A stretch of DNA of 18,597 bases. Source: an uncultured Opitutia bacterium. GTDB taxonomy: Bacteria > Verrucomicrobiota > Verrucomicrobiia > Opitutales > UBA953. Positions 5,849 to 14,613 of the stretch are shown piece by piece. The DNA lies in contig CAIRLQ010000323.1 in the NCBI GenBank assembly GCA_903879465.1, forward strand, positions 1-18,597, read 5' to 3'. Both the position numbers and the translations under genes were made by a program. Every line of letters starts with the position of its first letter. Positions within the stretch are counted from its first letter, which is position 1. Under the pieces are notes generated by a model. That model had not been told where the DNA came from, made no database searches, and saw nothing but the letters and a program-made list of their open reading frames with translations.

Positions 5849-7777
5849 TTATTTCGCGCGGCGCTTGGCGTCGGCTTCAAGCCAGGCGCGGAGACTCAGG
5901 GCGGATTGGCGGGCGCGCTCGCGGGCCGCGGGAAGATCATCGGCGTCGGCCACCGCGGCTTTTGCGAAGGAATAGAATTTTGCCTTGGGTTCCGTCCCCG
6001 AGGCGCGGACCGCGATCCGGCGGCCGTCGGCGAGTTCCGCCAGAATGAATTCCTCGGGAGGTACGCGATCGCCCTCGGCATCCTCGACTTTATCGCGCTC
6101 ATAGTCGGTCAGGCGGACAACCTTCGAGCCATCCACCGAAGCTGGCGGCGCCGAACGCCAGGAGGCGACGATACGGCGGATGCAGGCGGCACCCTCGGCG
6201 CCCTCAAAAGAAAGATTCAAGAGGTCTTCGTGATGCGCACCGTGGCTGAGATGGAGCACATCGAGCGCATCGAGTAGCGTGCGGCCGCGCGAGCGGAGTA
6301 ACGCCGCGAACTCGCAGAGCATGACCACCGTCGCGTTAGCATCCTTATCACGGACAGCGTCGTCCGCGAGGTAGCCGTAGCTTTCTTCCGCGCCGAGCAG
6401 GAAGAGTGTCGAGTAACGCAGGGCCAGTGGGGCGCGGCGGTGCAGGGGTAAGGCCGGTGTATCGGCACCAGCGCCTTCCGCGAGCCGGCGCGACCATTTC
6501 TCTAGTTTCCGGGCGATCCATTTAAAACCCACCAATGTTTCCACGCAACGAACGCCATGGCGGGCACAGATGGCGGCAACCAAGGGCGTGGTCACGAGCG
6601 ATTTGACCACCGCAGCGTTGGGCGAGCCGGCGGCGGGGATAATCCCCGCGTCCTTGAGTGAAGAAATCCGGAATTCCGCCAGCAACGCAGCTACTTCATT
6701 ACCATTGAGAAGGCGGAAGCCGCCGGCGGGCAGCGGGCAGGCCACGCCGACGCGGTCGGAATCAGGGTCGGTGGCGAGGATGAGGTCAGCACCGACCTCT
6801 TCGGCCAGCTTCAGTGCAAGGGCGAAGGTACTGGCGTTTTCTGGATTAGGGGAAGCGACAGTTGGGAAACGACCGTCGTGCTCGCGCTGCTCCTCGACGA
6901 CATGCGGGTCGATGCCCACGCGGCGCAGGGCGGGCACGACCATCACATCGCCAGTGCCGTGGACGTTCGTGTAAACCACTTTAGGCGTGTGGCGCGAAAT
7001 CACCTCGGGGTCGAGGACGACGCCCGCGACGCGCACCAAGTAGGCGTCTTCGGCATCGGCGGAGACAGTCTGGACGCGGGCGAGGTTCTTCTCCAAGAAA
7101 GCGGCGACATCCTGCGGGCCCAGCTTGCCGACTTCCGCGACGATGGCGGCGTCATGAGGAGGCAGCACCTGGCCGCCGTCCGCGAGGCAGCATTTGAAGC
7201 CGTTGTCGTGAGAAGGATTATGGCTCGCGGTGATTACGACCCCCGCATGCGCGCCGAGGTGGCGAACCGTGAAGCTCAGTTGAGGCGTCGAACGTGGGCC
7301 AGCAAACAGGAACGCCTCGCCCCCGAGTTCGGTCCACGCCGAGGTGATCAACTCAGCGAAGTGACGGGAGAAATGACGAACGTCATGAGCGACCACGAGG
7401 CGGGCCCCAGGCTGGGTGGCAGAGACGTGCTTCCAGAGGCCGAGGACGGCACGGAGCACGTTAATGTCGTTTAGGCAGGCCGAGCCGATGGCCGCCCGGA
7501 CGGGCAAGCCCTGCTCGTCGAGTTCGTTGGCCGCGGAGACTCGCCCGACTGTGCGGCCACGCATTCCCCCGGTCCCGAAGGCGATGCCTTTGTAGAAACG
7601 GTCTTCAATCTCCGCCCAAGCCTCCTGGGCGCAGAGATTCTGAAGGGTGGCGACCGCCTCGGCCGGCAGGGCGCCGGAACGAAGCCAATCCCCTGCATTA
7701 GCGAGGCTGGAAGGGGAAATTCGCCCTTGAGACTGGGCCGTCTTAAGGGAGGCAAGGATGGCGGCGGAAGCGCTCAT
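5849..7777 (-). CDS. Phosphohexomutase (phosphoglucomutase/phosphomannomutase, PgcA-like)
   Basis: The product is 642 residues from the ATG at 7777. The frame extends to an ATG at 7858, but those 27 extra residues look unlike the family and would almost touch the divergent gene. The start at 7777 has AGGA just upstream and reads MSASAAILASL. The enzyme interconverts hexose 1- and 6-phosphates through a phosphoserine and feeds nucleotide-sugar and envelope polysaccharide synthesis. All four motifs of the alpha-D-phosphohexomutase family are visible: FGTGGMRG near the N-terminus (68-75), TASHNP with catalytic Ser185 (183-188), the Mg2+ loop DPDSDR (337-342), the sugar-binding AEESYGYL (463-470) and the phosphate-binding RASGTEPK (591-598). 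The EESYGYL version and the length resemble the Bacillus PgcA branch, so glucose is the likely main substrate, but this is inferred. An extra segment of about 20 residues (around 432-452) is likely a variable loop. A small lipoprotein gene follows 6 bases downstream. Confidence 0.94.
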   Translation of the reverse strand: MSASAAILASLKTAQSQGRISPSSLANAGDWLRSGALPAEAVATLQNLCAQEAWAEIEDRFYKGIAFGTGGMRGRTVGRVSAANELDEQGLPVRAAIGSACLNDINVLRAVLGLWKHVSATQPGARLVVAHDVRHFSRHFAELITSAWTELGGEAFLFAGPRSTPQLSFTVRHLGAHAGVVITASHNPSHDNGFKCCLADGGQVLPPHDAAIVAEVGKLGPQDVAAFLEKNLARVQTVSADAEDAYLVRVAGVVLDPEVISRHTPKVVYTNVHGTGDVMVVPALRRVGIDPHVVEEQREHDGRFPTVASPNPENASTFALALKLAEEVGADLILATDPDSDRVGVACPLPAGGFRLLNGNEVAALLAEFRISSLKDAGIIPAAGSPNAAVVKSLVTTPLVAAICARHGVRCVETLVGFKWIARKLEKWSRRLAEGAGADTPALPLHRRAPLALRYSTLFLLGAEESYGYLADDAVRDKDANATVVMLCEFAALLRSRGRTLLDALDVLHLSHGAHHEDLLNLSFEGAEGAACIRRIVASWRSAPPASVDGSKVVRLTDYERDKVEDAEGDRVPPEEFILAELADGRRIAVRASGTEPKAKFYSFAKAAVADADDLPAARERARQSALSLRAWLEADAKRRAK

Positions 7778-7876
7778 GAGTCCTGGGATGATTGCCCTCC
7801 CGCAGGCGGGGACAAGCACGGAGCAGGGGGAGGCGGGGGTTGACACATTCCGACACATGGCAAGGGTTTACCCCCC

Positions 7877-8599
7877 ATGCCTGACGCCAGTTCCAACAAT
7901 CAGCCCCCGGCCGGCGACGACCGTAATCTGGTCATTGTCGACGAGGATTTCGTCAATGCCGACGCCGAAGACCGCCTTTGGCTCTTCTGGGAGCGCAACA
8001 AGGGGACCATCGTGCGCACCACCGCCGCCGTCGTGGTCGGCATCCTCGGCTACCTCTTCTACTATTTCCAGAACGAAGCCCGCAAGGAAGCCATCGGCGA
8101 AGAGTACACCGCCTGTCAGGATGAATCCGCCCGTCGCGCTTTCGCCGGCCGCCACCCAGGTGAACCCTCCGCCGCCGTCGCCATGATCGAAGTCGGTGAC
8201 GATCTCAAGAAAGCCAACAAGTTCGCCGAAGCGGCCAAGGCTTACGATGAAGCCAGCCGTTTGGCCGCCCTCGCTGGCAAGGCTCCGGCCGTTAACGCGC
8301 TCGGCGTCCGCGCCCGCCTCTACTCCGCCCTCTCCCTCCAGGAAACCGGCGACCCCGAAGCTAGCGCCGCCATCGCCGCGGTCGCCGATGATGTCAGCGC
8401 CCCCGAAACCCTGCGCGGCTTCGCCATGCTCACCCTCGCCAACATCGCGATTGCCAAGGGCGATTCCGCGACCGCCTCCAAATGGCTCAACATGATGGAT
8501 AAGCGCCTGCGCGCCGGCCACGTGTGGAAGAGCGACAAGGAAATGCTCGTGCAGTCCGAGCCCGCGCTCCTCGCTCCGGCCGCACCGGCCGCCAAATAA
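7877..8599 (+). CDS. YfgM-like membrane protein with periplasmic TPR-type domain
   Basis: The product is 240 residues. The layout is a charged N-terminal cytoplasmic segment (1-45) ending in DRLWLFWERNKGT, a single membrane helix (about 46-65, VRTTAAVVVGILGYLFYYF), then an Ala-rich helical domain (70-230) with TPR-like helix pairs such as LKKANKFAEAAKAYDEASRL and GFAMLTLANIAIAKGDSATA. This matches the architecture of YfgM/TPR_21 proteins, ancillary subunits of the SecYEG translocon that hand secreted proteins to periplasmic chaperones. The match is by architecture and the W-x-x-N/K-G segment before the helix, not by a diagnostic motif, so a generic TPR membrane protein is the alternative. It is transcribed divergently from the phosphohexomutase gene, with 99 bases between the starts, and ends in a strong terminator. 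An AAGGG lies 10 bases before the ATG. Confidence 0.75.
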   Translation: MPDASSNNQPPAGDDRNLVIVDEDFVNADAEDRLWLFWERNKGTIVRTTAAVVVGILGYLFYYFQNEARKEAIGEEYTACQDESARRAFAGRHPGEPSAAVAMIEVGDDLKKANKFAEAAKAYDEASRLAALAGKAPAVNALGVRARLYSALSLQETGDPEASAAIAAVADDVSAPETLRGFAMLTLANIAIAKGDSATASKWLNMMDKRLRAGHVWKSDKEMLVQSEPALLAPAAPAAK

Positions 8600-8618
8600 T
8601 CCTTCGTCGCAGGAAAAG

Positions 8619-8647
8619 AAAAGCCCCGGCATTAGCCGGGGCTTTTT
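8619..8647 (+). terminator. Strong intrinsic terminator, probably bidirectional
   Basis: A perfect 9-bp GC-rich stem (AGCCCCGGC at 8622-8630 and GCCGGGGCT at 8635-8643) encloses an ATTA loop. It is preceded by A-rich sequence and followed by a run of five T. The hairpin lies 20 bases after the stop of the YfgM-like gene and 18 bases from the stop of the convergent phosphoesterase gene. The flanking A tract means the opposite strand also has a T run, so it can serve both genes. Confidence 0.93.
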
Positions 8648-8664
8648 CGTGCCTCCGGGCAGGG

Positions 8665-11187
8665 TCACTTCTCCAACGGCTGCGTGAAGATCGCGCGGTG
8701 GATCGGGGTCGGGTAGGGCTCGCCCGGACGGGCGACGGCCCAAAGGATACGGTTGAGCTCATCCTCCGGCGCGCGGTCATACTCGGCGAAGTTCATCTTC
8801 CCGGAACGCTCCCAGAAGGCGCTCTTCTTGGTGTTCTTCGCCTGGAGGTCGACCTGCGGCATCAGCGGCGAATAGGGGGTGAGCACGGCTTCCTTGGCGA
8901 AGAGGCTGAACATCGGGGTCGCGCCGGCGTCATACTGCGTGAGCGGCGGCAGGCCAAGGATGAGCTCCATTGTACGAATCATGCTGGCCTGCGTATAGAG
9001 CGTGCTATCGACGACGCCGCGCTTACACCAAGGGCTGATGACGTAGCCGACGGTGCGATGGGCATCGACATGGTCGGGGCCGTTCTGGGTGTCGTCCTCG
9101 ATGACGAAAATCGCCATCTCTTTCCAATACTTACTGCGGCTGGCTGCTTCAACGATGCGACCGAGGCCAAGGTCATTACTGCCCACACAGGCTTCAGGCG
9201 TGAAGGAACCAGGCGTCGTGCCGGTGGTATGGTCCTCGCCGAGCGACATGATTGTGAAGCGCGGCAGGTCGCCGGTCTTCTCGGCCGCATGCAGGTCGGC
9301 GATCCAGTTCTGCACGAGGTCCATATCACGTGAACTCTTGTTGAGGGCGGAACGCTTCCAGGCGCCGCGATTTTCCGAAGGCACGCGCTGGGCGCCTTCG
9401 CCGTAATTACGGTAGCTCACCCCATGCCGCTTGCAGAGGTCCCAGAGGTAGCCGTTGGCCGGCGTCTCCATCTCGTCGTTGCCGAAGAGCTTGCCGTGGG
9501 CGGAGTAGGACATGATCCATGAGCGCTGGTTAAAATCGGTGGCCATCGCAGCATCAGTCCAACTGTGGCCGTCGACGCTGACCTCGCTATTGCAGTAGAG
9601 ATTATCGAGGAGGGCGTACTCGCGGGCGAGCTGGTGATGGTTCGGGGTGACCTTCTCGCCGTACATCGTGAGTTTCGGATCGCCGTTGCCGATGGGCTTG
9701 CCGGCAGCGTCCTTCATGTCGCCGAGGACCTGGTCGTAGGTGCGGTTCTCCTTGATGATGTAGAGCACGTGCTTAATCGGGCAGGGCTCGCCGACCTTGG
9801 ACGGGATGACCGAATCGCTGGGCAGCGAGGCGGCGCGCAGCTGCGAAGGATTATAAGGGGAGTTGAGACGGACCTGCCTCGTGTAGGCCACCATCTGCTT
9901 CGTGTCGGGCTTGGCGACGAACGAGATCGACCCTTCGAAGGTCTTGCCGGGGTGGTCGAAGGTCAGGCCGTTGTGCAACTTGTTCGGCTTCGGGCTCAGG
10001 GCCGGGAAGCTCGCGCGCGATGTGAGTCCCTTGCCGTTGGCGACGAGGAGGAACTTGTTGTCGGGCGTGACGGCGACCGCTGTCGGGTACCAACCTGTCG
10101 GGATGAAGCCGTTGACCAAGGCGATCTTCTCGCCGCGGTCCTGGGCTTCTTCCATGAGGTTACCTGAGATATCGGCGACCATCACCGAGTTATTGTCGGC
10201 ATTGGCGACGAAGAGCGTCTTGCCGTCGGGCGAGATGGCAAGGCCGCAGGGCGTACTGCCTTCAGGCGACTGAGGGTAGAGCGAAGTCGCGATGACTTCG
10301 CGGGCGCCTTCCCAGAGGCGGCGGGTCGGGCCGGCGGCCTCGCCGGGCTTCTCGATCTGACCCGTCTGAATGACGTGGACGGAGTTGTCGCCGGAGCAGG
10401 CGACGAAGAGGCGGCCATCAGGAGCGAGCGCCACGTCGTTCGGGCGGATGCCGACCGTGATGTCGCGGACGCGCTGGTGCTTGGCGAGGTCGACGATGCT
10501 GACGCTGCGGCTGCCCCAGTTCGTGACGTAGAGGTGCTTGCCGTCGCCGCCGAGGGCGACCGAGTGAGGATGCTGGCCGACCGCGACGGACTTCTCGAGC
10601 AGGAGGGTGTCCGGCGCGAGCTTCCAGAGCTCATGGCCGCCTTCATTGCAGACGTAGACGACGCCCGTCGTCGGGTGCACGGCGATGCCCGCAAGGAAGA
10701 CCGCGCGGCCTTCAGGGTTGGGCTTCACCTCGCGGGCGTAGGTCGCCTTGCCGTCCTTGTAATCGAAGATATGGATCACGCCCGTGTCGCCGCCGCTGAC
10801 GTAGAAGCGGCTGCCATCAGGGCTAAAAGCTAGGCCGTTGAAGGATTCCTTCAGCGAGAGGAACTCCGAGGTGCGCGGCTCGTCGAGCGTGACGACCGTC
10901 ACTCCCTGCTTATTATAACCCGCGCTCACGGCCAGTACCGCTTTCTTATCCGGGGCGATCACCATGCGCAAAGGCATGTCACCGCTGGGTACATGCAAAC
11001 CGGCCGGGGTCACGCCCCAGCCGTTGAAGAGCAACGTCGCGCTCGGGGCGAGACCGGGTCGCGTACGGACCGTTGCGGAGTCGACGTCTTCGCCTGCTTG
11101 GCGGACGGACGCGCCCGGTAACGGATCAGCCAGAAGGACGGAAGCGAAAGCCAGCAGGGACAAGGGGGCAGCGAAACGGAGGCTCAT
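8665..11187 (-). CDS. Secreted bifunctional YncE-type beta-propeller / alkaline phosphatase-superfamily phosphoesterase
   Basis: The product is 840 residues. It begins with a signal peptide (MSLRFAAPLSLLAFASVLLA, cleavage near 20), so the mature protein is periplasmic or exported. Residues about 60-450 form a YncE/YVTN-like seven-bladed propeller with repeated blades such as GLAFSPDGSRFYVSGGD, SVALGGDGKHLYVTNWG, DVALAPDGRLFVACSGD, GLAISPDGKTLFVANAD and AVAVTPDNKFLLVANGK. From Cys469 onward lies a phosphoesterase domain of the alkaline phosphatase/phospholipase C superfamily: HVLYIIKENRTYDQVLGD (473-490), VDGHSWTDAAMATDF, SLGEDHTTGTTPGS, and the metal-site segment FVIEDDTQNGPDHVDAHR. The residues expected to bind metals (Asp, His, Glu of IKENRT, DDTQ, DHVDAHR) are present, so it is probably active, but the substrate cannot be read from the sequence. 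Such fusions are known from PVC bacteria and Acidobacteria. It is a single gene with convergent and divergent neighbours. Confidence 0.92.
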   Translation of the reverse strand: MSLRFAAPLSLLAFASVLLADPLPGASVRQAGEDVDSATVRTRPGLAPSATLLFNGWGVTPAGLHVPSGDMPLRMVIAPDKKAVLAVSAGYNKQGVTVVTLDEPRTSEFLSLKESFNGLAFSPDGSRFYVSGGDTGVIHIFDYKDGKATYAREVKPNPEGRAVFLAGIAVHPTTGVVYVCNEGGHELWKLAPDTLLLEKSVAVGQHPHSVALGGDGKHLYVTNWGSRSVSIVDLAKHQRVRDITVGIRPNDVALAPDGRLFVACSGDNSVHVIQTGQIEKPGEAAGPTRRLWEGAREVIATSLYPQSPEGSTPCGLAISPDGKTLFVANADNNSVMVADISGNLMEEAQDRGEKIALVNGFIPTGWYPTAVAVTPDNKFLLVANGKGLTSRASFPALSPKPNKLHNGLTFDHPGKTFEGSISFVAKPDTKQMVAYTRQVRLNSPYNPSQLRAASLPSDSVIPSKVGEPCPIKHVLYIIKENRTYDQVLGDMKDAAGKPIGNGDPKLTMYGEKVTPNHHQLAREYALLDNLYCNSEVSVDGHSWTDAAMATDFNQRSWIMSYSAHGKLFGNDEMETPANGYLWDLCKRHGVSYRNYGEGAQRVPSENRGAWKRSALNKSSRDMDLVQNWIADLHAAEKTGDLPRFTIMSLGEDHTTGTTPGSFTPEACVGSNDLGLGRIVEAASRSKYWKEMAIFVIEDDTQNGPDHVDAHRTVGYVISPWCKRGVVDSTLYTQASMIRTMELILGLPPLTQYDAGATPMFSLFAKEAVLTPYSPLMPQVDLQAKNTKKSAFWERSGKMNFAEYDRAPEDELNRILWAVARPGEPYPTPIHRAIFTQPLEK

Positions 11188-11349
11188 GGCGGGGTGTCAG
11201 CATTACCGCCTGACGGATGACAAATCGCAAGCGGCACCTCGGCCGCGGACCTCTATTCTCCTTGCCAATAAAGGGTGTTCAGCGTGTCTTCTTCTCACCC
11301 GTTCGCATAGTGCCGACGGGCTGAATCCCATCCTCCCGGAGCCCGACAC

Positions 11350-12336
11350 ATGAACGAAGCAGCGCCTCTCCCGGAAGCCGCCGTCGTGGCCGAAAAGTTG
11401 ACCAAACGCTACGGCTCGCTCACCGCGATTGAGGACCTCAGCTTCTCCGTGGCTCCGGGTGAAATCGTCGGCTTCCTAGGTCCGAACGGCGCCGGCAAGT
11501 CGACGACGATGCGGATTCTCTCGGGCACCATGTCAGGCACGTCCGGCCGCGCGGCGATTTGGGGTGTCTCCGTGGCGCTCGACCCCTCTGGCGCCAAGCG
11601 CCACCTGGCCTATATGCCAGAGAATAACCCGCTGCCCGAGGATCTGCGTGTAGAAGAATACCTCACACTCCGGGCCCGGCTGAAAGACGTGGACCCTAAG
11701 CGCGTCAGCGAACGTGTCGACAAGGTCATGGAAGATTGCGACCTTACTCGCCGAGCGGCCGGTCGCCTTATCGGCCAGCTTTCGAAAGGGTTCCGCCAGC
11801 GGGTCGGTATTGCCGACGCCCTGCTCGCCGAGCCAAAGGTCGTCATCCTCGATGAGCCGACCATCGGGCTTGATCCGCACCAAATCCTCGGTATCCGCGA
11901 CCTCATCCGTTCACTCCGCGGGAAGATGGCCGTACTCATCTCCAGCCACATCCTCCACGAGGTAGAGCAAGTCTGCGATAAAGTCGTCATCATCAACCGC
12001 GGCCGGCTCGTCGCCCAAGGGCGCACCGAAGATCTGCGCCGCGAACTATTACCTGGCTGCAGTTTCAGCATCGTGAGCCGCGCCACCCAAGCTGCCTTAC
12101 AGGCCGCCGTTGTCGGCATGGATCCCTCCGCCGTCGTCAGCCTCACTTCTTCCACCGACGGCCTAAACACCTACCACGTGAATCTGCCGGCCGGCTCGGC
12201 CGCCCGCGAAGTGCTGGCCAGCGGGCTAATCGCGGCAGGTATCCCGCTTCGCGAAATCGCGGAAGAAAAGTTTGGCCTCGAAGACATCTTCCTCGCCGCC
12301 ACGCGCCGCCACCCGGGAGAGAACCGCCGCCCCTGA
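11350..12336 (+). CDS. ABC transporter ATP-binding protein, GldA/ABC-2 type
   Basis: The product is 328 residues. It energises an ABC-2 type exporter whose permease is the next gene. Visible motifs are Walker A GPNGAGKST (44-52), signature LSKGFRQRVGIADAL (144-158), Walker B VVILDEP (164-170), D-loop GLD (173-175) and switch His200 in SSHILHEV. The Q-loop position reads YMPENNPL (88-95), with Glu in place of Gln, as is usual for the GldA/CcmA-like ABC-2 branch. A C-terminal extension (about 225-328) has the ferredoxin-like accessory fold typical of this branch and ends in EKFGLEDIFLA. GGAG at 11338-11341 lies 8 bases before the ATG as a good ribosome binding site. The stop overlaps the permease start by one base (TGATG), indicating coupled translation. 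In Bacteroidota, GldA works with GldF and GldG in gliding, but no other gld gene is here, so gliding is not implied. Confidence 0.95.
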   Translation: MNEAAPLPEAAVVAEKLTKRYGSLTAIEDLSFSVAPGEIVGFLGPNGAGKSTTMRILSGTMSGTSGRAAIWGVSVALDPSGAKRHLAYMPENNPLPEDLRVEEYLTLRARLKDVDPKRVSERVDKVMEDCDLTRRAAGRLIGQLSKGFRQRVGIADALLAEPKVVILDEPTIGLDPHQILGIRDLIRSLRGKMAVLISSHILHEVEQVCDKVVIINRGRLVAQGRTEDLRRELLPGCSFSIVSRATQAALQAAVVGMDPSAVVSLTSSTDGLNTYHVNLPAGSAAREVLASGLIAAGIPLREIAEEKFGLEDIFLAATRRHPGENRRP

Positions 12337-13097
12337 TGCGACATTTCCGCACCCTCTTGGCCCACGAGCTGCGCTCCGCCCTATTGTCTTGGAACACCTG
12401 GGCGGCCGCCGGCTTGTTCCTCGCACTGATGGGCGGAATTCATTTCTTTGCGCTGCTCGAATCCAGTCGCCTCGCCGGCGATCGCACCCCGAACGAGATC
12501 AGCCTCTGGTTCTTCTGGCTGCCGCTGCTGTGCGTTCTTCCTCTACTGACTATGAAGAGTTTTGCCGAAGAGCGCCGCTCCGGCACGCTCGCCGCACTAC
12601 TCACCACGCCGGCGAGCACCGCGGCCGTCGTGTGGGCGAAATTCCTTTCGTCCTGGATTATCTGGGTGGTCTTCTGGCTTTTATTCACGCTCTTTCCGCT
12701 ACTAACCCAGCAGCGACTCGGCACTCCCGGCGACGCCCGCCTGAGTGATCCCGCGGCACTCTGGGGCGGACTCTGTTTCATCGCCGTGAGCGGGCTGATG
12801 CATGTGGCCATCGGCATCCTCTGCAGCTGCCTCACTCGCTCCGCCGCCCTCGCGGCGCTGCTCGCCTTTATCAGCCTCCTCGCGCTGACCGCCGCCGGCG
12901 GCGCGCTAGATTCGCTGCCAATCGAAAGCTGGGAGTGGCTCGGCTGGCTGACCGAACCGGCCGCCCACTTGCGCACCTTCGCCCACCTGCAGGACTTCAC
13001 CTCCGGCATCGTAGACTCTCGCCCGATCGTCCTGTACGGCACTGGCACCCTGCTCTGCCTGGGATTGGCGGTCCTCGCCGTGGAGGGTCAAGAATAA
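12336..13097 (+). CDS. ABC-2 type permease, GldF-like
   Basis: The product is 253 residues and almost entirely hydrophobic, with about six membrane helices: about 19-40, 60-75, 105-130, 145-170, 175-195 and 230-250. It carries the ABC-2 permease hallmark SFAEERRSGTLAALLTTPAS (about residues 72-91) after the second helix. This segment is a cytoplasmic coupling element that contacts the ATPase and is strongly conserved in GldF/NosY-type permeases. With the upstream ATPase it would form a homodimeric or heteromeric exporter in the inner membrane. Its start shares one base with the ATPase stop, and the GldG-like gene follows after one base, with GGAGGG inside its own 3' end serving as the next ribosome binding site. 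The substrate is unknown. Confidence 0.92.
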   Translation: MRHFRTLLAHELRSALLSWNTWAAAGLFLALMGGIHFFALLESSRLAGDRTPNEISLWFFWLPLLCVLPLLTMKSFAEERRSGTLAALLTTPASTAAVVWAKFLSSWIIWVVFWLLFTLFPLLTQQRLGTPGDARLSDPAALWGGLCFIAVSGLMHVAIGILCSCLTRSAALAALLAFISLLALTAAGGALDSLPIESWEWLGWLTEPAAHLRTFAHLQDFTSGIVDSRPIVLYGTGTLLCLGLAVLAVEGQE

Positions 13098-13098
13098 C

Positions 13099-14607
13099 AT
13101 GGCATACCTTCGCGATGATTTCGGCACCGTGCGCCCCGTCCGCCGCCTCAACCGCGCGACGCAGGCTATCTTGGCGATCGCACTCGCGCTGGTCGTGAAC
13201 TTCCTCGCCTCGCTGCCGGAGTTCCGGATTCGCCAAGACATCACCGCCAATCACCGGCATTCGCTTGCGGCGGAATCCGCAGAAACCGTGCGGGCCGCCG
13301 GTCGCCGCAGCCCCGTCGGCGTAGGTCGTAATAAAGGCTGGGTAAAGGCCGTGGTCGTCACGAACGATAAATCCAACACGGCCCAGGCCATCCGCACCCG
13401 CCTCTTCAAACTGCTCGATTCCTATGTAGTGGAATCGAGCCGCGACGGAGCCGCCTGGTTCTCCGTCGCCAACGCGGGCGACGGACGCAACGCGCCGCTG
13501 CTCTCGGAACTCGCCGCTCGGCATGGCCCGCCCGATGCCAGCGTCGCGCTGATTCTCTCCTGCGGGACGCGGGCAAAATACATCAGCTACCGGGAGCTCG
13601 TGGCCGCCAACGACAGTTTCCGTGGCGAGGAAGCCGTCACCTCGGCGCTCATTGAAATCACGGAAGACAAGGCCGCCGTCTGTTATGTCACCCGCGGCCA
13701 CGGCGAACTCGGAGTGGAAGACGCCTCGCCCGCTCGCGGTATGTCCCTACTCTCTCGCCAGCTGCGTAACCGCAACTTCGAGGTCAAGCAACTCGACCTC
13801 TCGACTTCCACGGAGATTCCGCGCGATGCAGCGATGGTCCTAATCGCTGGGCCGCTCACACCGTTCTCGGTCAAAGAAAATGCCCATCTGCGGAATTACC
13901 TCTATGAGCGCAACGGCCGCGTGCTCGCACTGCTCGACCCTGGACATGAACACGGGCTTGAACCCACGCTAACCGAATGGGCCATCTTCACGCCCGATGC
14001 CGAATTGCAGGAGCCCGATGCCTCGCGCCGCACGACGGACGGCGATATCGCCCTGCGACGGATCGAAGAGCGCCCGCATCCGCTCACCAAGGTACTGAAA
14101 GATCAAGATCTACCGCTGATTGCTTCGCGTCTACGACCCGCCCGCTTCGACGAAGGGAGCGCGCCAGATAGCACCCTGGGCGTCTGGCAGCTGGTGTTCT
14201 CCTCCGATAAGGCGTGGGGGCAGACTGACCAAAGCCGCCGCCCAATCAAATTTGACCCGGCGCGAGATCAACCCGGGCCGGTCTGCCTCGTGGCAGCGGC
14301 GGAACGCGCCACCGGCATCCGCAAGGGCGTAGGTGGGGCGGGTGGAAGACTGGTCGTCGTCGGCACCTCCGAGATCGCCGCCAACCTCCGACTTAATCGT
14401 GGCGGCAACCGCTCTTTCATGACCCAGTGCGCCGCCTGGCTGACGGACCGAGACCGCGCCGTATCCTTGCCGACCCGCACCGAAGGCGAATATCAACTCA
14501 ATGCCACTGCCGCGGACTTCTGGACACTGGCCATACGTTTTCTTTGCGTTCCGCTCGTTGTCCTCGCAGTCGGGCTTGCGGTTTCCGTGTGGCGACGCAG
14601 AAGTTAA
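13099..14607 (+). CDS. GldG-like ABC-associated protein
   Basis: The product is 502 residues with a membrane helix at each end (about 20-39 and 474-497) and a large periplasmic domain between them. It belongs to the GldG/ABC_transp_aux group of proteins encoded beside GldA/GldF-type ABC genes. Recognisable landmarks are the DIT-x-x-HRHSLA segment just after the first helix (matching D-L/I-T-x-x-K-x-x-S-L in the family), the GHGE motif (200-203) after a CYVTR beta strand, and the late block VLIAGPLTPFSVKENAHLRNYLYERNGRVLALLDPG. The domain has a Rossmann-like/glutamine amidotransferase-like fold in related proteins, but no catalytic triad can be claimed here. The start lies one base after the permease stop, and the DUF4340 gene starts 6 bases after this stop, so all are one operon. 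Its role is probably to shape or gate the exporter on the periplasmic side. Confidence 0.88.
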   Translation: MAYLRDDFGTVRPVRRLNRATQAILAIALALVVNFLASLPEFRIRQDITANHRHSLAAESAETVRAAGRRSPVGVGRNKGWVKAVVVTNDKSNTAQAIRTRLFKLLDSYVVESSRDGAAWFSVANAGDGRNAPLLSELAARHGPPDASVALILSCGTRAKYISYRELVAANDSFRGEEAVTSALIEITEDKAAVCYVTRGHGELGVEDASPARGMSLLSRQLRNRNFEVKQLDLSTSTEIPRDAAMVLIAGPLTPFSVKENAHLRNYLYERNGRVLALLDPGHEHGLEPTLTEWAIFTPDAELQEPDASRRTTDGDIALRRIEERPHPLTKVLKDQDLPLIASRLRPARFDEGSAPDSTLGVWQLVFSSDKAWGQTDQSRRPIKFDPARDQPGPVCLVAAAERATGIRKGVGGAGGRLVVVGTSEIAANLRLNRGGNRSFMTQCAAWLTDRDRAVSLPTRTEGEYQLNATAADFWTLAIRFLCVPLVVLAVGLAVSVWRRRS

Positions 14608-14613
14608 GACATC

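Noticed and set aside
7778..7858. N-terminal extension of the phosphohexomutase to an ATG at 7858.
   Set aside because: The 27 extra residues do not look like the family, there is no ribosome binding site, and the start would lie 18 bases from the divergent gene. The ATG at 7777 fits better.
7840..7872. Perfect TTGACA (7840-7845) ahead of the YfgM-like gene as a sigma-70 promoter.
   Set aside because: No acceptable -10 hexamer at 16-18 bases; the nearest AT-rich stretch is 21 bases away and touches the ATG. A promoter probably lies here, but these bases do not define it.
11202..11230. Minus-strand promoter for the phosphoesterase gene: TTGCGA (11225-11230), 17-base spacer, GGTAAT (11202-11207).
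   Set aside because: Each hexamer matches only 4 of 6 consensus bases, and the leader would be only a few bases long. Too weak to report as a feature.
12336..14607. The GldF/GldG-like genes as evidence of gliding motility.
   Set aside because: GldA/F/G homologues occur in many non-gliding bacteria and no other gliding gene (gldJ-N, sprA) is in the window.
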